A DNA stretch of 5,535 bases from positions 1 through 5,535 of the forward strand of contig CAJAYZ010000211.1 in the NCBI GenBank assembly GCA_903949225.1, read 5' to 3'. A program made the position numbers and the translations under genes. This DNA comes from an uncultured Planctomycetaceae bacterium (GTDB taxonomy: Bacteria; Planctomycetota; Planctomycetia; Pirellulales; UBA1268). Below, piece by piece: positions 1 to 5,535 of this stretch. The number at the start of each line of letters is the position of its first letter. Position 1 is the stretch's first letter. Under the pieces are notes generated by a model that saw only the letters and a program-made list of their open reading frames with translations, made no database searches and had not been told where the DNA came from.

Positions 1-536
1 TGAACCGCTTTTGAGATGTGTGGGTGTTTGATGCCAAGGATACTCGCCGCGAGGATCGCCGCGTTCGCCGCTCCTGCGTGTCCGATGGCTACCGTCGCTA
101 CCGGAACTCCTTTCGGCATCTGCACGATCGAGAGGAGCGAATCGACCCCCCGGAGCACCGCCGATTCGACCGGCACTCCAAACACCGGCAACGCCGTCTG
201 GGCCGCCATCATGCCGGGAAGATGGGCCGCCCCACCAGCCCCGGCGATGATCAAACGGAGCCCCCGGCCGGCCGCGTTGGCGGCGTAGTCGGCAAGCTTG
301 CCCGGGGTGCGGTGAGCCGAGACGATCTCACACTCGTGCGCGACACCGAACTGCGTCAGCACCTGGGAGGCCCGCTCGAGCGTCGCCCAGTCGGAGCGGC
401 TCCCCATCACGATCCCGACCAGTGGCGCAGGAGCGCTCTCGGCGGGGGGAGGAGCCGACGGGGGACGGGGAATCGTCAAGGGAAGGGCCTCCACGGAGGG
501 GCAGGAGAAGGGGGGCGCGTCTTCGCAGTGTGCCAT
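1..536 (-). CDS. purE: N5-carboxyaminoimidazole ribonucleotide mutase (PurE, class I), 3' end cut by window
   Basis: PurE moves the carboxyl group of N5-CAIR to carbon 4 to give CAIR in cytosolic de novo purine (IMP) synthesis, usually working with PurK. The 178 complete codons visible contain the family signatures: VGIVMGSRSDW (residues 40-50), SAHRTP (73-78, with the expected catalytic His75), GAGGAAHLPGM (99-109), GVDSLLSIVQMP (130-141) and AIGHAGAANAA (150-160). The overall pattern is that of the bacterial class I mutase, not the class II carboxylase. The final residues lie beyond the left edge. The start is uncertain. ATG at 536 gives a Pro-rich N-terminal extension compared with E. coli PurE and has only GGAAG almost touching the ATG. 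An in-frame TTG at 479 has a perfect GGAGG 8 nt upstream and would give a more usual length. The position after AIG, usually Lys, is His here. No purK is visible. The gene is divergent from sua5. Confidence 0.95.
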   Translation of the reverse strand, partial: MAHCEDAPPFSCPSVEALPLTIPRPPSAPPPAESAPAPLVGIVMGSRSDWATLERASQVLTQFGVAHECEIVSAHRTPGKLADYAANAAGRGLRLIIAGAGGAAHLPGMMAAQTALPVFGVPVESAVLRGVDSLLSIVQMPKGVPVATVAIGHAGAANAAILAASILGIKHPHISKAV

Positions 537-538
537 CT

Positions 539-567
539 TCCGTTGCCGCCGCAGGCCTTGCAACGGA
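539..567 (-). promoter_or_regulatory. Inverted repeat in the purE leader, next to the ATG
   Basis: Bases 539-546 (TCCGTTGC) and 560-567 (GCAACGGA) are perfect 8-base inverted repeats around a 13-base loop. In a purE transcript the 3' arm ends two bases before the ATG at 536 and contains the only ribosome-binding-like bases (GGA) for that start. Such a stem could hold the start region closed. If translation instead begins at TTG 479, the hairpin is an upstream leader element. The repeat is seen directly; any regulatory role is inference, and an operator for a DNA-binding protein is equally possible. Confidence 0.4.
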
Positions 568-575
568 GCCCTCGC

Positions 576-624
576 GCCGGGCCGGCTGAGGCGGGGTGGT
601 CTGCCCCCGCTCGGCCGGCATGGC
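576..624. repeat. Long imperfect inverted repeat in the purE/sua5 spacer
   Basis: The left arm GCCGGC-TGAG-GCGGGG (581-596) pairs with the right arm CCCCGC-TCG-GCCGGC (605-619), leaving an 8-base loop at 597-604. This gives 15 pairs, including one possible G-U, with a single bulged G at 590 or 591. Past one mismatch (580/620) up to four more pairs can form, to 576/624. No T-run follows on either strand, so it is not an intrinsic terminator, and it lies between two divergent genes where a terminator would make no sense. It may be an operator, a leader structure or a dispersed extragenic palindrome. Confidence 0.55.
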
Positions 625-630
625 CGGCGA

Positions 631-660
631 TTGACACGGCCTCCCCGACCGCTCGACAAC
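631..660 (+). promoter_or_regulatory. Possible sua5 promoter with TTGACA at -35
   Basis: A perfect TTGACA stands at 631-636, between the purE and sua5 starts. The best -10 at normal spacing is weak: GACAAC at 655-660, 18 bases on, matching TATAAT at three of six positions. It would place a transcription start some 50 bases before the sua5 ATG. TTGACA is uncommon by chance in DNA this GC-rich, but the poor -10 keeps this tentative. Confidence 0.25.
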
Positions 661-706
661 AACGCTGGATTTACCGCGATCCACCGCGGCGATTCCCCCA
701 GACCGC

Positions 707-710
707 GGAG
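707..710 (+). promoter_or_regulatory. Ribosome-binding site of sua5
   Basis: GGAG lies 7 bases before ATG 718. It favours this start over the in-frame TTG at 631, which would add 29 residues of Arg/Pro-rich sequence unlike a YrdC domain. Confidence 0.6.
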
Positions 711-717
711 CCTCCCC

Positions 718-1812
718 ATGCCGATGGACCATGCCCTTCCCGACACCCTCCCCGTCCGCTGGCCAGCCGGAGCCGCCGCGCCGCCGGCCGAGACCGACGC
801 CGCACTCGACCGCGCCGTCACCGTGCTCCGCGCGGGGGGACTGGTGGCGATTCCCACCGAGACGGTCTACGGGCTGGCGGGCCTGGCACTTTCGGAAAGC
901 AGCGTCGAACGGATCTTCATCGCCAAGGGCCGGTCATCGACCAATCCGCTCATTGTCCATGTCAATGGCGTCGAGATGGCGCGGGCCCTGGCCTCGGAAT
1001 GGCCCGTGGCCGCCGAGAGGATCGCCCGGGCGTGCTGGCCGGGCCCAGTGACCGTCGTCGTCCCGAAGGCGCCCCACGTCCCCGACATCGTCACCGCCGG
1101 CGGGCCGACGGTGGCGATCCGTTGCCCCGACCAGCCAGTTGCCCGCGAGCTCATCGCCCGACTCGGCGAGCCGCTGGCGGCGCCGAGCGCCAACCGCTCG
1201 CTCCGTCTCTCTCCGACAACGGCCGCCCACGTCCTCGAGAGCCTCGGGGCGAAGGTCGACCTGATTCTCGACGCCGGTTCATGCGGGCGCGGCATCGAAT
1301 CGACCGTCGTCGACTGCACCGTGTCACCGCCGGCGATCCTCCGTCCCGGGCCGCTCTCCGCCACGGCACTCGCCGCAGCACTGGGGGAAACGCTTGCCGC
1401 CCCCACCACCGACCCCTTGGCCCCCGCCCGCTCCCCCGGCCAGGCCACGCGGCACTACGCGCCGCGGACGCCGCTCGAGATCTCCCCCTGCGCCGCCGAA
1501 CGCGTCAGTGAACTCCTCCGCGCGGGGAAGCGGGTCGGATGGCTGACGACCCGGGCCGCCGACGCGCGGACACGACGGATCGCCACGAGCGCCGAGGTGG
1601 TCGTCGTGCCGATGCCAGACGATCCCGTCACCCACGCCGCCATGCTCTACGCCGTCCTCCATGCCATCGACAAGCGATCCCTCGACTGGATCATCGTCGA
1701 TGAGCCGCCGGCCGGGGATGACTGGCAGGCGATCCACGACCGTCTCACGCGGGCCGCCACTCCCGACGAAGCCCCTGTCGACGACGATGCCTCACCGTCC
1801 TCCTCGGCCTGA
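718..1812 (+). CDS. sua5: L-threonylcarbamoyladenylate synthase, Sua5 type (YrdC domain plus C-terminal Sua5 domain)
   Basis: The enzyme makes threonylcarbamoyl-AMP from threonine, bicarbonate and ATP in the cytosol. This is the donor for t6A at position 37 of ANN-decoding tRNAs, transferred by TsaD with its partners. The 364-residue protein has both domains of the long Sua5/TsaC2 form. In the YrdC domain (about 25-215) are PTETVYGLAG (46-55), the substrate-binding stretch AKGRSSTNPLIVHV (69-82), the SAN motif (157-159), SPTTAAHV (165-172) and ESTVVD (194-199). The linker SPGQATRHYAP (239-249) matches the Sua5 linker that closes over the active site. A Rossmann-like C-terminal domain follows (about 252-345), then an acidic, Ser-rich tail. 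ATG 718 was chosen because GGAG lies 7 bases upstream and the YrdC fold begins soon after; a further in-frame ATG is at 724 and a TTG at 631. Leu replaces the Gly often found after the SANxS motif. It converges on the epimerase-like gene, 21 bp away. Confidence 0.95.
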   Translation: MPMDHALPDTLPVRWPAGAAAPPAETDAALDRAVTVLRAGGLVAIPTETVYGLAGLALSESSVERIFIAKGRSSTNPLIVHVNGVEMARALASEWPVAAERIARACWPGPVTVVVPKAPHVPDIVTAGGPTVAIRCPDQPVARELIARLGEPLAAPSANRSLRLSPTTAAHVLESLGAKVDLILDAGSCGRGIESTVVDCTVSPPAILRPGPLSATALAAALGETLAAPTTDPLAPARSPGQATRHYAPRTPLEISPCAAERVSELLRAGKRVGWLTTRAADARTRRIATSAEVVVVPMPDDPVTHAAMLYAVLHAIDKRSLDWIIVDEPPAGDDWQAIHDRLTRAATPDEAPVDDDASPSSSA

Positions 1813-1833
1813 AGAGGGATCCTGCTTGGCCGC

Positions 1834-2745
1834 TCACGCAGCCGGCGCGAGGATTTCCTTGAGCGCCACGGCGATCTCCGGGTATTGGAAGGTGAATCCG
1901 CTCTCCAGGGCGACTTTGGGAATCACCCGCTGCGAATCGAAGAGCACCTGCGCAAACTCCCCAAAGGCCAGCCGGAGCCCGAAGTAGGGGGCCGGCAGGA
2001 AGGCTGGGCGGTGGAGTTGGCGACCAAGGGCCCGCGTGAACTCGCTGTTCCTCACCGGATTGGGGGCCACGGCGTTCATCGGGCCGTTGATCGCTGCGGC
2101 AGTGGCGGCGTGGTGATAGAGCCTCGCCAGATCGGTGACATGCACCCACGGCATCCACTGCTTTCCACTTCCGAGCGGTCCCCCGGCACCCAACTTGAAC
2201 GGCAGGAGCATCTTTCCGAGGGCCCCGCCGCCGGCGCCCAGGACGATCCCGGTCCGGGCGGTCACGACCCGGACGCCGCAGGTCTGGGCGACCAAAGCCT
2301 CCTCCTCCCAGGCAGCGCAGACTTCCGCCAGAAAGTCGTGGCCCGCGGGAGCGGATTCGGTGAGCTCGTCATCCCCCCGGTTGCCGTAATAGCCGACCGC
2401 CGAGGCCGACACGAGCACTCCGGGACGGGCCGATGCCTGACGAATCGCCTGCACGAGATGCCGCGTGCCGAGGACGCGGCTGTCCCTGATCCGTTGCTTT
2501 TGGGCCACTGTCCACCGCCCCTCGGCGACCGATTCGCCGGCGAGATGAAAGACCGTGTCGACCCCCTCCAGGGCGTTTGCGGGGGGCGGTCCCTTGAGTG
2601 GATCCCAGGCGACGATCTTGCCGGCGAGATGGCCGATGGCAGCCTGGGCACGCTGCGGATTCCGCGTCAGCACCACCGGGCGGTCGAGCATCCGCAACAG
2701 CCGCGGCCCCACGAACCCGGTCGCACCCGTGACCAATGCCTGCAT
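1834..2745 (-). CDS. TIGR01777 family (YfcH-like) NAD(P)-binding epimerase-like protein with C-terminal DUF1731
   Basis: This is an atypical/extended short-chain dehydrogenase related to sugar-nucleotide epimerases, probably cytosolic. The reaction and substrate are not established for the family. The 303 residues match the usual length of about 300. The Rossmann fold opens with VTGATGFVG (5-13) for dinucleotide binding. Next come FHLAGE (66-71), GRW (76-78), SASAVGYYG (113-121, with Ser and Tyr in the expected active-site region), RTGIVLG (164-170) and PWVHVTDLARL (199-209). The C-terminal DUF1731 segment runs from about 247: RPAFLPAP, FGEFAQVLFDSQRVIP, then SGFTFQYPEIAVALKEIL. ATG 2745 was chosen because it begins directly with the Rossmann strand and has GGAG 6 bases upstream (2752-2755). 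An ATG four codons earlier lies against that GGAG. The open frame continues upstream to 3006, but that part is Arg-rich and antisense to the MFS gene. It is divergent from the transporter. Confidence 0.95.
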   Translation of the reverse strand: MQALVTGATGFVGPRLLRMLDRPVVLTRNPQRAQAAIGHLAGKIVAWDPLKGPPPANALEGVDTVFHLAGESVAEGRWTVAQKQRIRDSRVLGTRHLVQAIRQASARPGVLVSASAVGYYGNRGDDELTESAPAGHDFLAEVCAAWEEEALVAQTCGVRVVTARTGIVLGAGGGALGKMLLPFKLGAGGPLGSGKQWMPWVHVTDLARLYHHAATAAAINGPMNAVAPNPVRNSEFTRALGRQLHRPAFLPAPYFGLRLAFGEFAQVLFDSQRVIPKVALESGFTFQYPEIAVALKEILAPAA

Positions 2746-2848
2746 TGCTATCTCCATGTCGCGATCGATGTCGCGGTCGCGGGCCCGGCACCCTCGTCGT
2801 GGAGCGGAAGCTCCGGAAAAAACGACTGACGTCTCAAGGGCCCGGGGG

Positions 2849-2854
2849 AGTATA
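2849..2854 (-). promoter_or_regulatory. -10-like TATACT upstream of the epimerase-like gene
   Basis: On the minus strand TATACT (five of six to TATAAT) stands about 100 bases before the start at 2745 and is followed by CCCCC. It is one of only two such AT-rich sites noticed in this GC-rich window; the other, with the same flank, precedes the secreted-protein gene. No TTGACA-like -35 is present at 16-18 bp. On the plus strand the same spot reads TATAAA (2851-2856), with CTGACG (2826-2831) 19 bp upstream, so it could also serve the divergent transporter gene. Confidence 0.45.
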
Positions 2855-2941
2855 AACAGGGTCCCGCCATCTGGCCTGCCCACCCCGCGCTTCGGACTGC
2901 TCGCTTTGCCCTCCCGCCCGCCGAGGCCCCGCGCTAAGGTC

Positions 2942-4246
2942 GTGGAGTTTCTCGCCCGAGGCCTCCCGCCCCGGACCGGGCTCCGCCGCGATCTCTGGAT
3001 CTCCACCGCCGACGCCTCCGCCTACAGCGTGATGGTCGGCTGCGGGGAGCACTACATCCCGGCCTTCGCTCTGGCCCTCGGATTCGGCCCGGTGGCGACC
3101 GGGCTGACGGCCTCGGCGCCGCTGTTCGTCGGGGCCGTACTGCAATTGGTCACGCCGCTGGCCGTGCGCCGGATGGGGACGAACCGGGGCTGGGTGGTGG
3201 CGACCACGGCGGTGCAGGCGATCAGCTTCCTTCCCCTGATCTGGTGGGCGCTGCGCGGCCATGCCGAGCCATGGGAACTGCTCATCGCCGTCAGCATTTA
3301 CTGGTCGGCCGGCATGGCGGGAGCACCGGCGTGGAACGCCTGGATCGGAACACTCATCCCGGAGCGGATGCGGACCCCCTACTTTGCCCACCGCAGCCGC
3401 CTTGGACAGTTCGCGGTCCTCGCCGGCTTCGTGGCCGGGGGGTTGCTCCTGGAGTGGGGAAAACGCCGCGGCGTCCTCCTCCCCACGTTTGCGGTTCTGT
3501 TCTCGCTGGCCTCGGGCTGCCGGCTCGTGTCGACGCTCTGCTTGGCCGCCTGCCGCGAACTCAAGCCCCCGACGGCGGAGGTGCCGCCCGACAGGCATCG
3601 AGGCCCCGGGGGAGAGGAATCGGCGCGTGCCGGATTGGCCGATGGATGGCGGCGGGTGCGGGCGCTCGCCGCGGGGCCAGCGGGCACGCTTGTCACCTAC
3701 CTCTGGGCGATCACGTTCGCCTGCCAGTTCTCCGGAGCGTACTTCTCCCCCTACATGCTCAAAGACAGGCAGTTCTCCTACCTCTCCTACATGCTCGTCG
3801 TGGCGATGAGCTTTCTCGCCCGAGCGCTGGTGCTGCCGAGTCTGGGGCGGCTCGGGAGTCGGATCGGCTCCCTCGGCCTGCTCTGGCTGGGGGGACTGGC
3901 AATCGCGCCGCTGACGCTCTTCTGGCTCGTGTCGGCCAACATTCCCTATCTTGTCGGCGTCCAGGTCGTCGCCGGCGCGTCCTGGGCAGCCTACGAGCTC
4001 GCCGTCGTGCTCCTCTTTTTTGAAACCGCCTCGCACCGGGAACGAACCGGCGTGGTCACGGCCTACAACCTCGGGCATGCGGTGGCCTGGGTCAGCGGCG
4101 CCGCCTGCGGTGGCCTGCTCCTTCGCGCGCTCGGCGAGGATCGCAACGCCTACTACGCGGTGTTCGTGGTCTCGGCGATCCTCCGCGTGGCGGCCATCCC
4201 GCTCCTCCGCCGGGTCCACCTCCCACAGCAGCCACAGCAGCCCTAG
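2942..4246 (+). CDS. MFS transporter, 12 predicted membrane helices, substrate unknown
   Basis: This inner-membrane protein of 434 residues has the length and layout of the major facilitator superfamily. About six hydrophobic helices lie in residues 25-205: near 30-48, 55-75, 85-103, 111-130, 156-170 and 178-203. A hydrophilic, charged loop follows (about 206-245), then a second set of six over 248-425. Short loops such as VRRMGTNRG (75-83) between helices 2 and 3 fit the MFS loop pattern. The N-terminal signature RRDLWISTADASAYSVMVG (15-33) resembles a transporter group I know from planctomycetes; no substrate is known to me. The start is uncertain because no ATG lies near the signature. GTG 2942 is preferred since it leaves about 14 residues before the conserved part, though its AAGG is only 2 bases away. 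TTG 2906 and ATG 2756 are in-frame alternatives, but the latter adds a 62-residue Arg/Pro-rich stretch running through the divergent promoter. The Gln/Pro tail is QQPQQP. It converges on the next gene, 18 bp away. Confidence 0.9.
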   Translation: MEFLARGLPPRTGLRRDLWISTADASAYSVMVGCGEHYIPAFALALGFGPVATGLTASAPLFVGAVLQLVTPLAVRRMGTNRGWVVATTAVQAISFLPLIWWALRGHAEPWELLIAVSIYWSAGMAGAPAWNAWIGTLIPERMRTPYFAHRSRLGQFAVLAGFVAGGLLLEWGKRRGVLLPTFAVLFSLASGCRLVSTLCLAACRELKPPTAEVPPDRHRGPGGEESARAGLADGWRRVRALAAGPAGTLVTYLWAITFACQFSGAYFSPYMLKDRQFSYLSYMLVVAMSFLARALVLPSLGRLGSRIGSLGLLWLGGLAIAPLTLFWLVSANIPYLVGVQVVAGASWAAYELAVVLLFFETASHRERTGVVTAYNLGHAVAWVSGAACGGLLLRALGEDRNAYYAVFVVSAILRVAAIPLLRRVHLPQQPQQP

Positions 4247-4264
4247 GCGAACGCCGCCCGATGA

Positions 4265-5026
4265 TCAGCCCGCCGGGAAGCGGGGCTCGTTGCCAAGGCT
4301 GTCGAGGAACGTCCGAGCGCGGCCGTAGTCGCCGGCCGGGTAGCGGCTGACATTCGTCTTCAGGGCATCGATGAACTTCGAGACCGTCCCGCGGATCTTC
4401 TCAAACTCCTCGAACTGGAGGCTGCCGCCGCTGGAGGCGCGATCGGCAAACAGCTTGTTGAGATCGCTGCGGTAGGCGTCGTAGTCCTTGTCGGTGAGCA
4501 GGAGCGGATACTCGATGTGGCCGGTGACCGGATCGAGTTGCGCCGACGTCAGCCGCGGCGGGGCCGCCGCCTTGGCAAACCGGATCGCCTGATCGTGCGT
4601 CACTGCCGGGCCGTTCTCTGCCTGGCGGGATTCCTTGTTCGTGCGCCGCATGTCGAAGTAGGTGTTCGTCCACTTCTGGCGGTTGTCGATCTCCTTGGTC
4701 TTGGCATCTTCCCAGTTCTTGGCCGCCTCAGAGTTTTGAAGGTTGGCATACCCCTCCGAGCGGATCACATCAGAGAGCCCGTACGCCGCGGCCTGACCTG
4801 CCGTCGAGGCGTAGCCGCCTCCCATGCCTCCCATGCCGAATCCCCAGCCGCCCCACTGGGCCGAGGCCGTCCCAGGCACGCCGGCCAGCAGCAGCGCGAT
4901 CGCGGCGGCAAGACCGGCCCGGGCGAGGCACCGTGCTGCCGAGCGGCCCCGGGAAAGCTGGGCCACGGAAGCCAGTGCCGGGAAACAATGAACCGACGCG
5001 GCGATGGTGGGGGCACAGCGACGCAT
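4265..5026 (-). CDS. Secreted protein of unknown function, planctomycete-type
   Basis: I do not know a function for this 253-residue protein. The N-terminus is a signal peptide with a long Arg-containing n-region (1-36), a hydrophobic core LAAAIALLLAGV (39-50) and probable cleavage after TASA (53-56), sending it to the periplasm or beyond. A Gly/Trp/Met-rich linker follows (WGGWGFGMGGMGGGY, 58-72). Then comes a polar, charged, probably helical core with YANLQNSEAAKNWEDAKT (93-110), RQKWTNTYFDMRR (116-128) and KESRQ (131-135). The C-terminal half has YPLLLTDKDYDAYRSDLNKLFADR (173-196) and a final helical segment to 244. No catalytic motif or membrane anchor is visible. Proteins with this layout recur, as I recall, in Pirellulales-like planctomycetes as hypothetical proteins. 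ATG 5026 is supported by GAGG 6 bases upstream (5033-5036). GTG 4966 would give a more ordinary-length signal peptide but lacks a ribosome-binding site. Transcription probably starts near 5150 from the TATACT element. Confidence 0.85.
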   Translation of the reverse strand: MRRCAPTIAASVHCFPALASVAQLSRGRSAARCLARAGLAAAIALLLAGVPGTASAQWGGWGFGMGGMGGGYASTAGQAAAYGLSDVIRSEGYANLQNSEAAKNWEDAKTKEIDNRQKWTNTYFDMRRTNKESRQAENGPAVTHDQAIRFAKAAAPPRLTSAQLDPVTGHIEYPLLLTDKDYDAYRSDLNKLFADRASSGGSLQFEEFEKIRGTVSKFIDALKTNVSRYPAGDYGRARTFLDSLGNEPRFPAG

Positions 5027-5041
5027 GACCTGCCTCTTGGT

Positions 5042-5056
5042 GGCCCCCAGGGGGCC
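5042..5056 (-). promoter_or_regulatory. Compact GC hairpin in the leader of the secreted-protein gene
   Basis: GGCCCCC-A-GGGGGCC is a perfect odd-length palindrome able to form a six-pair stem with a three-base loop. It sits 15 bases before the ATG at 5026 and 5 bases before the GAGG ribosome-binding site, inside the inferred 5' untranslated leader. No T-run follows, so it is not a terminator. Possible roles are modulating ribosome access or mRNA stability; this is inference. Confidence 0.4.
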
Positions 5057-5158
5057 TGATGAGATGGTGAGAGGAGGAACCAGCCGGAACCGACCAGCCC
5101 TCCGCGATGGAACAATCTCCGCCACCGGAAAACTCCGTTGGGAGAAACAGTGTAGGGG

Positions 5159-5164
5159 AGTATA
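5159..5164 (-). promoter_or_regulatory. -10-like TATACT upstream of the secreted-protein gene
   Basis: TATACT, preceded by TTG and followed by CCCC on the minus strand, lies about 135 bases before the ATG at 5026. It has the same core and downstream C-run as the element before the epimerase-like gene, and the same orientation relative to its gene. No recognisable -35 is found 16-18 bases upstream (the region reads TCGCCC). It implies a leader of roughly 125 bases. Confidence 0.45.
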
Positions 5165-5454
5165 CAATCCGTTCGCTGGAGGGGCGACACCGCTTTCGCG
5201 CCCGGCAGGCTGGAAAACGGCGTCCGATGTGTCCGCCGGGACACTCGACGGCAGCCTTCTGGCCGGCTGACGCGACCGATGGTGCCGGACGGCGGGATCG
5301 TGACGGTCGTGCCGCCTTCAGTCGGGAATCCGTGTCGGAGGTTTCGTCCACCGCCGTCGGTTCCACGGGCTGGCCATGCTAAGGCTTTCGAGAGCGGAAT
5401 TGCGTCGCGCGTCGCCGCGGGCTTTTCCCGGAGCACATCCTGGAGTGAATCGAG
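5165..5454. other. Non-coding spacer between divergent secreted-protein and lipoprotein genes
   Basis: I found no convincing gene here. Open frames across it are Arg/Pro/Gly-rich and look like products of high GC. It contains a tandem 7-base repeat GCGTCGC (5402-5408 and 5409-5415) and weak inverted repeats around 5273-5316 (CGACCG/CGGTCG and GGCGG/CCGCC), none followed by a T-run. It presumably carries the upstream promoter parts for both flanking genes, but I could not identify a promoter for the lipoprotein gene. Confidence 0.5.
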
Positions 5455-5535
5455 ATGAGGTTCAAGGGAACGATCGTGGTCGTGGGTGTCGTCTGCGTGA
5501 TGGCGACGCTCGGGTGCACCGGGACGAAGAAGCCA
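5455..5535 (+). CDS. Lipoprotein, N-terminal 27 codons only (cut by window end)
   Basis: ATG 5455 is preceded by GGAG 9 bases upstream (5442-5445). The visible peptide has a short basic n-region (MRFKG), a hydrophobic stretch TIVVVGVVCVMATLG (6-20) and Cys21. MATLGC fits a permissive lipobox, with Gly at -1 and Leu at -2, although Thr at -3 replaces the more typical Leu. This is a signal for export, lipid attachment at Cys21 and membrane anchoring. The polar TGTKKP after the Cys has no Asp at +2, so no Asp retention signal is seen. Nothing can be said of the mature domain, which lies outside the window. It is divergent from the secreted-protein gene, with a 428 bp gap. Confidence 0.65.
   Translation, partial: MRFKGTIVVVGVVCVMATLGCTGTKKP

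Noticed and set aside
539..717. Purine riboswitch upstream of purE
   Set aside because: The spacer is structured but shows no three-way junction or conserved core of known purine or PRPP-type riboswitches that I could recognise.
18..1511. Long plus-strand open frame of 497 codons across purE and sua5
   Set aside because: Its product is Arg/Pro/Gly/His-rich with no fold-like pattern, and it overlaps two clearly recognised genes in other frames. It is a shadow of high GC.
2555..2941. N-terminal extension of the transporter frame
   Set aside because: The translation is Ser/Arg/Pro-rich, runs antisense through the start of the epimerase-like gene, and lacks a ribosome-binding site at ATG 2756.
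2834..4219. Long minus-strand open frame of 461 codons opposite the transporter
   Set aside because: It is antisense to a well-supported membrane protein, and its composition (Gly/Glu/Arg/His-rich) has no motif.
4270..4285. Possible terminator hairpin CCCGC/GCGGG near the convergent transporter and secreted-protein ends
   Set aside because: It has only five pairs, lies inside the 3' coding end of the secreted-protein gene, and has no T-run on either strand.
4517..5059. Plus-strand open frame of 180 codons opposite the secreted-protein gene
   Set aside because: It is antisense to a gene with a clean signal peptide and ribosome-binding site, and its product is Arg/Gly-rich.
5273..5316. Inverted repeats CGACCG/CGGTCG and GGCGG/CCGCC
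   Set aside because: They are short, competing arms of GC-rich sequence without a T-run or clear placement, at the level expected by chance.
4765..5436. Minus-strand open frame of 223 codons covering the spacer and the signal-peptide region
   Set aside because: It is Arg/Pro-rich and overlaps the signal peptide of the secreted protein in another frame, with no motif.

Overview
The window is GC-rich DNA with strong G/C preference at third codon positions. It most resembles a planctomycete chromosome, possibly from the Pirellulales or relatives. This rests on the MFS protein's N-terminal signature and on a secreted protein with an 'EGYANLQNSEAAKNWEDAKT…YFDMRR' core; I recall similar proteins mainly from Planctomycetota. 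The placement is from memory, not from a search.

There are six genes, and each lies on the opposite strand to the next, so no two neighbours can share an operon. From left to right: (1) purE on the minus strand, cut by the left edge of the window; (2) sua5/tsaC, a threonylcarbamoyl-AMP synthase, on the plus strand; (3) a TIGR01777/YfcH-type NAD(P)-binding epimerase-like protein on the minus strand; (4) a 12-helix MFS transporter on the plus strand; (5) a secreted protein of unknown function on the minus strand; (6) the first 27 codons of a lipoprotein on the plus strand, cut by the right edge. Convergent pairs are tight: 21 bp between genes 2 and 3, and 18 bp between genes 4 and 5. Divergent pairs are separated by 181, 196 and 428 bp, and these gaps hold the regulatory signals.

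Functionally this is a mix of housekeeping genes (purine synthesis, tRNA t6A37 modification) and lineage-type genes (transporter, secreted protein, lipoprotein). No pathway links the six. I see no mobile element, CRISPR array, RNA gene or defence cassette.

The more interesting signals are non-coding. The purE/sua5 spacer can fold into two adjacent hairpins, one carrying the purE start region. The same 10-base element, which reads TATACTCCCC on the minus strand, lies upstream of both the epimerase gene and the secreted-protein gene and looks like a recurrent -10 promoter element. The secreted-protein leader has a compact GC hairpin just before its ribosome-binding site. I do not see convincing evidence of an undescribed multi-gene system here.
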